A program made the position numbers and the translations under genes. The notes beneath the pieces are model-generated. The model was not told where the DNA came from. It searched no databases and saw only the letters and a list, made by a program, of their open reading frames with translations. Below are positions 1 to 6,905 of a stretch of DNA of 29,461 nt, piece after piece (position 1 is the first letter of the stretch; every line of letters begins with the position of its first letter). This stretch comes from Bacteroidales bacterium UBA2939 (GTDB lineage Bacteria > Bacteroidota > Bacteroidia > Bacteroidales > P3): positions 1 to 29,461 of the forward strand of contig DECD01000007.1 in the NCBI GenBank assembly GCA_002349055.1, in the 5' to 3' direction.

Positions 1-4
1 TCTC

Positions 5-90
5 TCTGTTGTCCGCTTGTTCTCCGCTTGTTGTTCGGTTGTTGTTCGCTTTAAAAGCGAACAACAAACGAACAACAAACGAACAACAAC
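5..90. repeat. inverted array of 11-bp tandem repeats
   Basis: Three direct copies of an 11-bp unit (cgaacaacaaa, at 58-68, 69-79 and 80-90, the last with one change) are mirrored by copies in inverted orientation at 38-48, 27-37, 16-26 and a weaker one at 5-15. The two halves face each other around an AT centre at 49-57, so the strand could fold into a hairpin with arms of about 33 bp and about four mismatches. It lies upstream of the toxin-antitoxin pair. Its role is unknown: it could act as a transcription terminator for a gene left of the window, or be a repetitive element. No T-tract follows it on the plus strand. Confidence 0.85.
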
Positions 91-185
91 TGAATAATTA
101 TGCTTGTATGAGGCTTTTAGGGATAGGGCACAATAAAAACGGAAAGTGGGCGTTATAATGGCAGTAAATCTAAAAACACAATACA

Positions 186-389
186 ATGGCAACAATGACG
201 ATAACCTACGACGGGCGCAGCAAGCTGGCGCGGAGCGTGGTGGACTTCATTCGCTCGCTCGACGTGTTCACCATCACCGAGCAGCCCGCCACCAAGGGCA
301 GCTACCAACTCTCGCAGGAGGACATCCGCGCCGGGCGCGTGGAAGCTTTCGCCTCGTCGTCCGACATGTTTAAATCATTAGGTATTTGA
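186..389 (+). CDS. Short antitoxin of a YafQ-type toxin-antitoxin pair
   Basis: A 67-residue protein encoded 3 bp upstream of a YafQ-like toxin, the usual antitoxin-first order. Residues 1-25 (MTITYD...VVDFIRSLDVF) look like the N-terminal strand-helix dimerisation part of small Bacteroidota RelB/DinJ-like antitoxins. The C-terminus ends SSSDMFKSLGI, a tail I associate with these antitoxins and which would wrap the toxin. It probably represses its own promoter as a toxin complex, but no clear TAnnTTTG box was found in 91-185. The ATG at 186 is chosen because it gives the expected length; an in-frame ATG at 195 is an alternative. The family assignment rests mainly on context. Confidence 0.75.
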   Translation: MATMTITYDGRSKLARSVVDFIRSLDVFTITEQPATKGSYQLSQEDIRAGRVEAFASSSDMFKSLGI

Positions 390-392
390 GCG

Positions 393-665
393 ATGTATAC
401 CATTCGGATGACAAAAACCTTCCGCCGCGACACCGAGCGATGCCGCAAGCGCGGGTACGATATGGAATTGCTCAAAAAGGCTATCCGTCTGCTTGAGGCC
501 GACGGCTCGCTGCCGCAGGAGTACCGCCCACACAAATTATCGGGCAACTATGCAGGCAGTTGGGAATGTCACCTCAAGGGCGACTGGCTGCTGGTGTGGG
601 AGCAGAACGATACCGAGTTGACACTTCTATTCACAGGCACCGGCACACATTCCGATTTGTTCTAA
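393..665 (+). CDS. yafQ: YafQ family mRNA interferase toxin
   Basis: A 90-residue protein of the RelE/ParE superfamily, YafQ branch: a ribosome-dependent endoribonuclease that cuts mRNA in the A site. The family signature is visible in the second half: a PHKLSGNY segment, then WECHLKGDWLLVW, then a terminal GTGTHSDLF. His47, His60, Asp64, His86 and Phe90 line up by spacing with the residues known to matter in E. coli YafQ (His50, His63, Asp67, His87, Phe91), so the toxin looks intact. The length is normal for the family. It begins 3 bp after the antitoxin stop, so the two are almost certainly co-transcribed. Nothing suggests truncation or inactivation. Confidence 0.9.
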   Translation: MYTIRMTKTFRRDTERCRKRGYDMELLKKAIRLLEADGSLPQEYRPHKLSGNYAGSWECHLKGDWLLVWEQNDTELTLLFTGTGTHSDLF

Positions 666-674
666 TGCTAGAGA

Positions 675-1103
675 ATGTCAAAACAGCATAATATGAACAA
701 TTGGATAATATCATCTAATAACAGCAAGTTCAACCTTGCCAAGTTCTTGTCAAAACATGACAATGTTGTGGATTGGAAGCAATCGGCCAACTTCGAAGTG
801 GGTGATGTGGTTTACATCTACTGCACCAAACCCGAAATGCGAATTCGTTACAAAATGGAAGTTGTAGAGACAAATATCACGTTCAGAAATTCGCTGAAAG
901 ACGAGACCTGCTGGACAGACAAAGCGGAGTTCAAGGCTGGTATGGAAAACAACAAGTATTTCCGTTTACGCCTCGTTAAAGAGGAAAAGTCGGGAAGAAT
1001 AACCATAGACGAGTTGCATTTGCATGGTATCAAAGGTTGGATACAAGGTCCGAGAAAGGTATCAAAAGACATCATTTCATTCATAGAGGATTCATTCAAG
1101 TAA
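675..1103 (+). CDS. Stand-alone EVE/PUA-like domain protein
   Basis: A 142-residue protein with the look of an EVE (PUA-like) domain. It opens with NWIISSNNSKF, then DWKQSANFEVGDVVYIYCT and RIRYKMEVVETNI, the pattern of EVE domains that are often fused to HNH or McrB-type nucleases. EVE domains are known or proposed to recognise modified bases in DNA or RNA. Here the domain is not fused to a nuclease and no nuclease gene is adjacent. Two starts are possible, 675 and 693 (MNNWII...); the later one fits the usual start of the domain. The gene begins 10 bp after the YafQ toxin and has visibly lower GC than the genes from 2072 on, which suggests acquisition. A defence role is inference from the domain only. 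Confidence 0.65.
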   Translation: MSKQHNMNNWIISSNNSKFNLAKFLSKHDNVVDWKQSANFEVGDVVYIYCTKPEMRIRYKMEVVETNITFRNSLKDETCWTDKAEFKAGMENNKYFRLRLVKEEKSGRITIDELHLHGIKGWIQGPRKVSKDIISFIEDSFK

Positions 1104-1106
1104 CAT

Positions 1107-2030
1107 ATGAAGAAGACTATCTTTATTGGCATCATTTTATTGGTGAGTTGTTTACCAACATCACGGGCAGCATGGCAATATATCAGTTCTGGGGGCGACA
1201 ATCCCAACGGACGTCTTTATTACACAATTATTAATGGCGTTGCTGAAATAGCAGCCCCAAACGCAGCACCCGTTGGATGGGATGGTTATGAGGAATATAT
1301 GCCTACGGGCAATATCACGATTCCTGATTATGTTCCCCGTAGCACTGGAGGGAGTTATCCCGTCAAGAAAATCAGAGGTCAGGCATTTGTTGGATGTACA
1401 GGTTTGGTCTCAGTTTCCATTCCTTATTCCGTTGAAGAGATAGAATTCCAAGCCTTCTTCCATTGCAGCAATCTATCAAGAGTTATTTGCGACGAGGTTT
1501 CCATTATCGGACGAGAGGCTTTTGCAGGATGCTCTAATCTGTCGAATATCAATTACGGACAAAATATCGTCTCCATTGAACAACGTGCATTCATCGGATG
1601 CAGCAGTTTGACATCAATAAACATCCCAAGTACAATAACCTCACTAGGAACAGATTCTTTTAAGAATTGTACAGGAATAAACTACATCTCGATTGCCCAT
1701 TTTGACCCACCCTCAATTGGAGTGAATTCGGAACTTCCTTTTTCTGCCACCCTGCATGTTCCCTGCGGTTCAGAACAAGCCTATCGTTCACATAGCTACT
1801 GGGGTAATTTTGCTCGGATAATATCCGATTGTGATAATATTGAAGACGTTGGCATCTGTGACATCCGTATCTATTCAACCGATAGCCACATCGTGGTCAT
1901 TGGAACAACCGACGAGGTTCGAGTGTTCGATATGGTTGGCCGTAACGTACGCAACGAGGCTTTACACGCTGGTGTATACCTAGTTAAGATTGGAGAGCGG
2001 CCAGCACGAAAGGTGGTTGTGATGCGGTAA
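1107..2030 (+). CDS. BspA-type leucine-rich repeat surface protein with T9SS sorting domain
   Basis: A 307-residue secreted protein. Residues 1-21 form a signal peptide (MKKTIFIGIILLVSCLPTSRA). Residues about 85-210 hold roughly five LRR_5/BspA repeats of about 23 residues, each with an 'AF.GC..L..I.IP..V..I' core (for example QAFVGCTGLVSVSIP and RAFIGCSSLTSINIP). Residues about 250-307 resemble a type A T9SS C-terminal domain, with EVRVFDMVGRNV and GVYLVKIGERPARKVVV. BspA proteins are adhesins in oral Bacteroidota; this one is small. It would be exported by Sec and then by the T9SS encoded in this window. It starts 4 bp after the EVE gene, and both have lower GC than the genes that follow, so they may have arrived together. 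The ligand cannot be told. Confidence 0.85.
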   Translation: MKKTIFIGIILLVSCLPTSRAAWQYISSGGDNPNGRLYYTIINGVAEIAAPNAAPVGWDGYEEYMPTGNITIPDYVPRSTGGSYPVKKIRGQAFVGCTGLVSVSIPYSVEEIEFQAFFHCSNLSRVICDEVSIIGREAFAGCSNLSNINYGQNIVSIEQRAFIGCSSLTSINIPSTITSLGTDSFKNCTGINYISIAHFDPPSIGVNSELPFSATLHVPCGSEQAYRSHSYWGNFARIISDCDNIEDVGICDIRIYSTDSHIVVIGTTDEVRVFDMVGRNVRNEALHAGVYLVKIGERPARKVVVMR

Positions 2031-2071
2031 TAAGTGGTCATATCACCTAAAATAAAAGCATTATAAGGGAG

Positions 2072-2971
2072 ATGAAAACAATTGAACCACTGAAGAAAGG
2101 CGACATTGTGGCGCTGGCAGCGACGGCGCGCAAGGTGAGTGCCGAGGAAATGGCTCCAGCCGTCGAGCGGCTGCGTGCATGGGGGCTCGACGTGATGGTT
2201 CCCGAAGGGTTGTATGCCGAGGAGCACCAGTTCGCCGGCAGCGACGAGCATCGGGCCGCTTTGCTGCAAGAGTTGCTGGACAACCCCGAGGTGAAGGCCA
2301 TCTTCTGCTGCCGCGGCGGATACGGAACGGTACGCATCGTCGACCGTCTGGATTTCAACCACTTCGCCAAGCATCCCAAGTGGATTGTGGGCTACAGCGA
2401 CGTCACCGTGCTCCACAGCCACCTCCACACCCTGGGCTTTCCCACGATTCACGGCACGATGCCCATCAACTTTGGCACCGCGGAGAGCGCGGCAACGGAG
2501 AGTTTAAGGAAAGTGCTGTTCGGGGAGAAAGTCGATGTTGAATGGTCGTCAAAAGGAGGCCGCGAGGGCGAGGCCGAAGGCGTGATGGTGGGCGGCAACC
2601 TGTCGATTCTCTACAGCCTTTGCGGGTCGCGTTCACAAATAGATACGCGCGAGAAAATTCTGATGATAGAAGACCTGGACGAATACCTCTACCACATCGA
2701 CCGCATGATGCAGTGCCTCAAGCGCGCCGGCATGCTCGAGGGGCTGGCGGGATTGGTTGTCGGCGGCATGACCGACATGCACGACAACACCATTCCTTTC
2801 GGACACTCGGCAGAAGAAATTGTGATGGAAGCGGTGGCGGAATACGATTTTCCAGTCGCCTTCGGAGCTCCATTCGGACATCTGGGAGACAACAACTTAG
2901 CCATTCCTCTGGGAACAAAAATGAGACTCGAGGCATCCAATTCAAAAAAAAGTCGTATTTTTGCACCCTGA
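2072..2971 (+). CDS. ldcA: Murein LD-carboxypeptidase, S66 family
   Basis: A 299-residue serine peptidase of family S66, which removes the terminal D-Ala from murein tetrapeptides during cell-wall recycling. The catalytic triad is visible: Ser109 in GYSDVTVL, Glu200 in MIEDLDEY and His270 in FGAPFGHLGDNN. The glycine-rich CCRGGYGTVR segment (79-88) is also typical. The length is normal and there is no signal peptide, consistent with a cytoplasmic enzyme. An AAGGGAG stretch precedes the ATG at 2072 at SD-like spacing, unusual for this window. The stop codon abuts the next gene's ATG (tgaatg), so it is the first gene of a four-gene envelope operon. GC is clearly higher than in the preceding 675-2030. 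Confidence 0.93.
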   Translation: MKTIEPLKKGDIVALAATARKVSAEEMAPAVERLRAWGLDVMVPEGLYAEEHQFAGSDEHRAALLQELLDNPEVKAIFCCRGGYGTVRIVDRLDFNHFAKHPKWIVGYSDVTVLHSHLHTLGFPTIHGTMPINFGTAESAATESLRKVLFGEKVDVEWSSKGGREGEAEGVMVGGNLSILYSLCGSRSQIDTREKILMIEDLDEYLYHIDRMMQCLKRAGMLEGLAGLVVGGMTDMHDNTIPFGHSAEEIVMEAVAEYDFPVAFGAPFGHLGDNNLAIPLGTKMRLEASNSKKSRIFAP

Positions 2972-4309
2972 ATGCTACTGATATATGTGCCAAAACTCAC
3001 CAACCGGCTGGGCTACACGCTGAAAGTGATTTTCACACATGTGCTCCACGCCGACTATAGCATCACCTCCGACGAGCAGTACTTCCTGCAATGGGGTGAC
3101 GCAAAGTTGAGTTACGGCCCCAAGCGCCTCGGCGACAGCCTGTTCATCAAAAGCCATTCACTACTCTTCGAAACCACCATCGAGGAACAGGAACCCCACG
3201 CGGAATGCCACGATGGACAGTGGATTCTCTACCCCGTCTACGGACGCGACCTGGACTTCGACTTCGACCCCCTGGCGGCAACTTTCTTCATGGTGACACG
3301 CTACGAGGAGTACCTACCGCACCGCGAGGACGAGCACGGACGCTTCTGTCCCGAGGAGAGCCTGGCCTTGCAGGCGGGATTCCTCGACCAGCCCGTGGTG
3401 GATCAGTGGGCGCAGCTAATACGCAAGAAGATAAACCAACGATATGCCGACACCCTGATAGCAGGGCCGAGCTACCACTTTGTACAGACGGTGGACATCG
3501 ACGCCGCGTGGCGCTACTCGCACAAGGGCATCTTCCGCACGGTGGTCGGAGCCACGCGCGATCTATTCTCGTGGCACCAACCCGACGAGGTGGCGCGGCG
3601 CTTCAAGGTGTTGCTGCACAGGGAGCAAGACCCCTACGACACGTTCGACTACATACTGGAACTGCACAAAAAGATTTCCGGCTCGCAGCTGATTTTCTTC
3701 GCCCTGCTGGCCGACTACGGGCAATACGACAAGCCGGTCTCCTACCTCAACCCCCACTTCCGCGAATTGCTGCAACACCTGGACGACTATGCCAACATGG
3801 GCATTCACCCGGGCTATCACACCCTGGAGAACCCGATGGCCTCCGACAAGGAAATCAAGCGTTTGGAAGACATCTTGCATCGCCCCACGGTACGGTCGCG
3901 GTTCCACTTCCTGCGGCTCCAGCTGCCACGCTCCTACCGCATCCTGCAGCATGCGGGCATCAAGAACGACTACACCATGGGCTATGCCGATGTGGTGGGT
4001 TTCCGCGCCGGTATCAGTTCCCCGTACCCCTTCTACGACTTGGAGCGCGACCACGAAAACGAGCTACTCATTCACCCCTTCTGCGTGATGGACACCACGC
4101 TGAAGAAATACCTGAGGCTTACGCCGGAAGAGGGACTGAAAGAATACAAGAGAATCATCGACCGCGTGCGAGAGGTCGAAGGTACTTTCTGCTGCATCGT
4201 CCATAACCAGAACCTCAACACGCTGGACGGCTGGGAAGGCTGGAAGGAGGTCTATGAGCAGATGGTTGAATACGCGGGCAACTGTCCTGACCGCCAAACA
4301 AACGATTGA
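2972..4309 (+). CDS. Polysaccharide deacetylase-like protein (DUF7033 type)
   Basis: A 445-residue protein resembling the Bacteroidota proteins that pair an N-terminal DUF7033-like region with a NodB-type deacetylase fold. The N-terminal part (about 1-160) includes a FFMVTRYEEYLP segment typical of these proteins. The deacetylase part starts at about 170: VDIDAAW (Asp175, Asp177) takes the place of the first NodB motif, and MGIHPGYHT (His279, His283) matches the metal-binding His motif. No signal peptide is seen. The substrate is unknown; neighbours (LD-carboxypeptidase, KdsC, RlpA) suggest envelope glycan metabolism. Its ATG follows the ldcA stop directly, so translational coupling is likely. 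Activity is unproven because the first motif departs from the classical form. Confidence 0.8.
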   Translation: MLLIYVPKLTNRLGYTLKVIFTHVLHADYSITSDEQYFLQWGDAKLSYGPKRLGDSLFIKSHSLLFETTIEEQEPHAECHDGQWILYPVYGRDLDFDFDPLAATFFMVTRYEEYLPHREDEHGRFCPEESLALQAGFLDQPVVDQWAQLIRKKINQRYADTLIAGPSYHFVQTVDIDAAWRYSHKGIFRTVVGATRDLFSWHQPDEVARRFKVLLHREQDPYDTFDYILELHKKISGSQLIFFALLADYGQYDKPVSYLNPHFRELLQHLDDYANMGIHPGYHTLENPMASDKEIKRLEDILHRPTVRSRFHFLRLQLPRSYRILQHAGIKNDYTMGYADVVGFRAGISSPYPFYDLERDHENELLIHPFCVMDTTLKKYLRLTPEEGLKEYKRIIDRVREVEGTFCCIVHNQNLNTLDGWEGWKEVYEQMVEYAGNCPDRQTND

Positions 4310-4312
4310 ATC

Positions 4313-4834
4313 ATGATAAATTACAAAGAAAAACTGGCTCCCATCAAGGCTTTCGTCTTCGACTTCGACGGCGTGATGACACAAGGCGACGTGTGGGTGT
4401 ATGGCGACGGCGAGACAGTACGCTGTGGCAACATCAAAGACGGCTTTGCCGTCCAGTATGCCGTGAAGAAAGGCTACACCGTGGCCGTCATTTCGGGTGC
4501 CACATCGAAAAGCATCGACAACCGGATGCGGATGCTGGGCGTGGAGCAGGTGTATACCGGCTGTGGCGACAAAATAAAGACCTACGAGAAATTCCTTGCC
4601 AACAACGGGCTTACCGACGACCAGGTGCTCTGCATGGGCGACGACCTGCCCGACTACCCTTTGCTGAAGCGTGCCGGAGTGGCCACCTGTCCTGCCGACG
4701 CAGCCGTGGAAATCAAAGAGATAGCAGACTATATCTCCGTCCATCCAGGCGGTCGCGGATGCGTGCGCGATGTCATCGAGCAGGTGCTACGTCTGCACGG
4801 CCAATGGTTTCACCCAGACGCAGTAGTATGGTAG
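4313..4834 (+). CDS. kdsC: 3-deoxy-D-manno-octulosonate 8-phosphate phosphatase (KdsC)
   Basis: A 173-residue HAD-superfamily phosphatase that hydrolyses KDO-8-phosphate to KDO for lipopolysaccharide core synthesis, in the cytoplasm. HAD motif I is FDFDGVMT with nucleophile Asp17 and acid/base Asp19. Motif II is VISGATS (Ser61), a lysine follows in CGDKIKTY (Lys87), and motif IV is CMGDDLPDYPLL (Asp110/Asp111). The C-terminal HPGGRGCVRDVIEQVL is a strong KdsC signature. Motif II reads SGA where many KdsC proteins have SGR, a minor variation. It starts 3 bp after the deacetylase stop and its last 7 bp overlap the next gene. A different small sugar phosphatase of the same class is possible but less likely. 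Confidence 0.9.
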   Translation: MINYKEKLAPIKAFVFDFDGVMTQGDVWVYGDGETVRCGNIKDGFAVQYAVKKGYTVAVISGATSKSIDNRMRMLGVEQVYTGCGDKIKTYEKFLANNGLTDDQVLCMGDDLPDYPLLKRAGVATCPADAAVEIKEIADYISVHPGGRGCVRDVIEQVLRLHGQWFHPDAVVW

Positions 4835-5646
4835 AGTTCTGTGGCCCAAGGAGATGGTTTGCACTGGTGCTGCTACTGGCGCTAGCGCTGCCGTCGTCAT
4901 GGGCGCAGAACTACGACATCAACGACACTGTGACCGAATATCCCATGAAAGGGACCTTCTACCACAACCGCTTCGAGGGCCGCAAGACCGCCAGCGGGGA
5001 AATCTTCAATCAAAACCTCTTCACCGCCGCCCATTGGAAAATCAAATTGGGCTCCTATGTGCTGGTCACCAACCAGAATACAGGGTTGCAAGTGATAGTG
5101 AAGGTCAACGACCGCTGCCCGCGACGCGGTGTCATCGACATGACCCGTCGCGCCGCCCACAGCATCGGCATCAAAGGAAGCCAACCCGTGACGGTGCGCA
5201 TCCTGGCAGGAGACTACGAGGAAATCTGTGAAGCCCAAGACAGGCGATTCGACTCCGTCCCCTCAATGCTTTCCTCTGACGGCATATCCCCGCAGATTGC
5301 ATTCTCATCAAGCAAGCAAAAGAAAAAAGAGAATCAAGTACTTACGCCAAACAACGACAGCAATGATGAGGTCGTAGAGGTACAGAAAAAAATAAACGTT
5401 CCCCCACCCAAAATGCCGGAGCAATTCTACTGCTTGACCCTGGGCGTTGCCCATTCGCACGGCGAAGCCTTCGAGATAATCAACCAACTGCCTGATATTT
5501 ACAAAGACAAAGCCGTCATCGACTCCTCGTCGGAGGACTACTTCATCATCATCCTGGATGTCAGGCTCCCGCTGAAAAAAGCGAAAGAACTCAGCAGGGC
5601 CTTGAAACACACCTTCAACGACTGCCACCTGACCCCTGTGGAATAA
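4828..5646 (+). CDS. rlpA: RlpA-like septal ring lytic transglycosylase with SPOR domain
   Basis: A 272-residue exported protein. Residues 1-26 form a signal peptide with a long leucine run, cleaved near SSWA-Q. Residues about 38-127 are a double-psi beta-barrel: Glu58 in SGEIF, His69 in TAAHW and Asp95 in VNDRCP match the Glu/His/Asp of RlpA lytic transglycosylases, including the 11-residue Glu-His spacing. The C-terminal 75 residues look like a SPOR domain that binds denuded glycan at division sites; a low-complexity linker joins the two. The start at 4828 overlaps the kdsC stop by 7 bp (atggtag) and places the signal peptide at the N-terminus; the same frame is open further upstream, but that part is not this protein. 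No lipobox is visible. Confidence 0.88.
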   Translation: MVEFCGPRRWFALVLLLALALPSSWAQNYDINDTVTEYPMKGTFYHNRFEGRKTASGEIFNQNLFTAAHWKIKLGSYVLVTNQNTGLQVIVKVNDRCPRRGVIDMTRRAAHSIGIKGSQPVTVRILAGDYEEICEAQDRRFDSVPSMLSSDGISPQIAFSSSKQKKKENQVLTPNNDSNDEVVEVQKKINVPPPKMPEQFYCLTLGVAHSHGEAFEIINQLPDIYKDKAVIDSSSEDYFIIILDVRLPLKKAKELSRALKHTFNDCHLTPVE

Positions 5647-5671
5647 AAAAATAAAGAAAATAAAACTTTTT

Positions 5672-5704
5672 TTTGCATTATTTAAATAATTATTATTATC
5701 TTTG
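5672..5704 (+). promoter_or_regulatory. Bacteroidota-type promoter of the T9SS operon
   Basis: TTTG at 5672-5675 and TATCTTTG at 5697-5704 match the -33 and -7 boxes of the primary sigma factor of Bacteroidota (TTTG, 19-21 bp, TAnnTTTG), with 21 bp between them. The region is otherwise AT-rich. Transcription should start near 5710 and give a leader of about 70 nt before porP. It is the best promoter match in the window. Confidence 0.85.
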
Positions 5705-5781
5705 CACAATCAATTCCAACCTCAAGAAAGGCATTGGAAACAGAAAACAAAGACACATAAAACTATAAAAAACAAGCCGTT

Positions 5782-6825
5782 GTGGCAACACTAAATAGAC
5801 AGAGAAGAGGACATTGGGCACACAAAATAGTGTCATTTTTGACAATAATGACGCTGTTTTCCTCAGTTTGCACCGCGCAAAACGAGGGTCAGTATACCCA
5901 TTTTATGTTCAATCGTCTCAGCTACAACCCTGCCTACGCAGGCAGCTCGGGAGCCTTATCTTTCACCCTTCTTTACAACAACCAGTGGCTCGGCCTCAAA
6001 CTCCAGTCCCCGCTTCCCGGAATGGATGCCGGTACCACCCCAGTCAACTACCTCTTCTCCTTCGACGCGCCCGTCAAATTCCTTCATGGCGGCGTGGGCC
6101 TGCTTTTCAATTCGCAATCTATTGGTTACCACCACAACAACACCATCAACCTTGACTACGCTTTCCGCATCTACTGGGGACCTGGCAACCTCGCCGCTGC
6201 CGTCGAGGCCAACCTCTACAGCTTCGGCTTCAACACCGAGAATCTCCGTGGCTGCAACGACCTGACTGGCGACCCAGTCAATCCCTCGGGCAGCGCCGGC
6301 GACCCCTCGGTGGCAGGTAAAGACCTTTCCGACTTCATGATTGACGTCTCGACAGGTCTCTACTATCAGGTGCCCGGCGAGTGGTACGCCAGCCTCTCGG
6401 TGAAGAACCTCTTGGGTTCGCACAGCGACAAACTGTACTACACAAACGCCCGCACTCTCTACCTGATGGGCGGCTACGAATATCAATTCACCTACAACCC
6501 CTCGTTCAAGCTCAAGCCCTCGGTACTCATCAAGACCGCCAGCTTCACCGCCTGGCAGGCCGAAGCGGCCATGATTGTCGACTACGAGAACGCCTTCTGG
6601 GGTGGCGTGGGCTACCGTATCCGCGACGCCTTCACCTTCATGGGCGGTGTCAACTGGAAGTGGCTACGTGTCGGCGTGGCCTACGACCTCACCACCTCGA
6701 AACTGGGAACCTTCAAGTCGGGCCGCAGCTTTGGTACCATCGAGATATTCGTCAACGGCAGCTTCCGCATCGACATTCCGAAACGCCGTCCGACAGTCTC
6801 GGGCAACACTCGATTCCAAAAGTAA
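5782..6825 (+). CDS. porP: T9SS outer-membrane protein PorP/SprF family
   Basis: A 347-residue outer-membrane beta-barrel of the PorP/SprF family, which links the T9SS ring and motor to the outer membrane or to a specific cargo. After a signal peptide (about 1-33, cleaved near VCTA-Q) comes the family hallmark QYTHFMFNRLSYNPAYAGSSG (split here as QYTHFMFNRL then SYNPAYAGSSG). The rest alternates aromatic strands and loops, ending in GRSFGTIEIFVNGSF. The start is a GTG at 5782: an in-frame stop lies just upstream and the GTG gives a basic n-region (RQRRGHWAHK). A later ATG at 5848 would leave almost no signal peptide. It is the first gene of the gldKLMN operon, the order known from Porphyromonas porPKLMN. 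Confidence 0.92.
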   Translation: MATLNRQRRGHWAHKIVSFLTIMTLFSSVCTAQNEGQYTHFMFNRLSYNPAYAGSSGALSFTLLYNNQWLGLKLQSPLPGMDAGTTPVNYLFSFDAPVKFLHGGVGLLFNSQSIGYHHNNTINLDYAFRIYWGPGNLAAAVEANLYSFGFNTENLRGCNDLTGDPVNPSGSAGDPSVAGKDLSDFMIDVSTGLYYQVPGEWYASLSVKNLLGSHSDKLYYTNARTLYLMGGYEYQFTYNPSFKLKPSVLIKTASFTAWQAEAAMIVDYENAFWGGVGYRIRDAFTFMGGVNWKWLRVGVAYDLTTSKLGTFKSGRSFGTIEIFVNGSFRIDIPKRRPTVSGNTRFQK

Positions 6826-6829
6826 AATA

Positions 6830-6845
6830 TATAGTATATACTATA
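6830..6845. promoter_or_regulatory. 16-bp perfect palindrome between porP and gldK
   Basis: The sequence tatagtatatactata reads the same on both strands and lies 5 bp after the porP stop in an 80-bp AT-rich gap. It could be a protein-binding site, a weak mRNA hairpin that sets the porP:gldK ratio, or chance in an AT-rich tract. No T-tract follows directly, so it is not a standard terminator. Confidence 0.5.
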
Positions 6846-6905
6846 ATATTAAATGAAACTTTTTTGAGAAAAAATCGTTTAAGAATAAAATAAAACATTG
6901 ACAAT

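Noticed and set aside
5..90. CRISPR array
   Set aside because: Units are 11 bp and adjacent, with no spacers; no cas gene is present.
146..373. A 75-residue frame overlapping the first antitoxin
   Set aside because: Its translation is Arg/His-rich and shadowed by the antitoxin in the +2 frame, which has the right length and position next to the toxin.
4306..4827. Upstream extension of the rlpA frame through kdsC
   Set aside because: It encodes Arg-rich sequence out of frame with kdsC; the signal peptide starts at 4828.
5647..5671. Terminator after rlpA
   Set aside because: The stretch is A/T-rich but has no hairpin before the T-run.
6026..6265. Overlapping small genes in porP and the gld genes
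   Set aside because: They are Ser/Thr/Pro/Arg-rich out-of-frame translations of well-supported genes.
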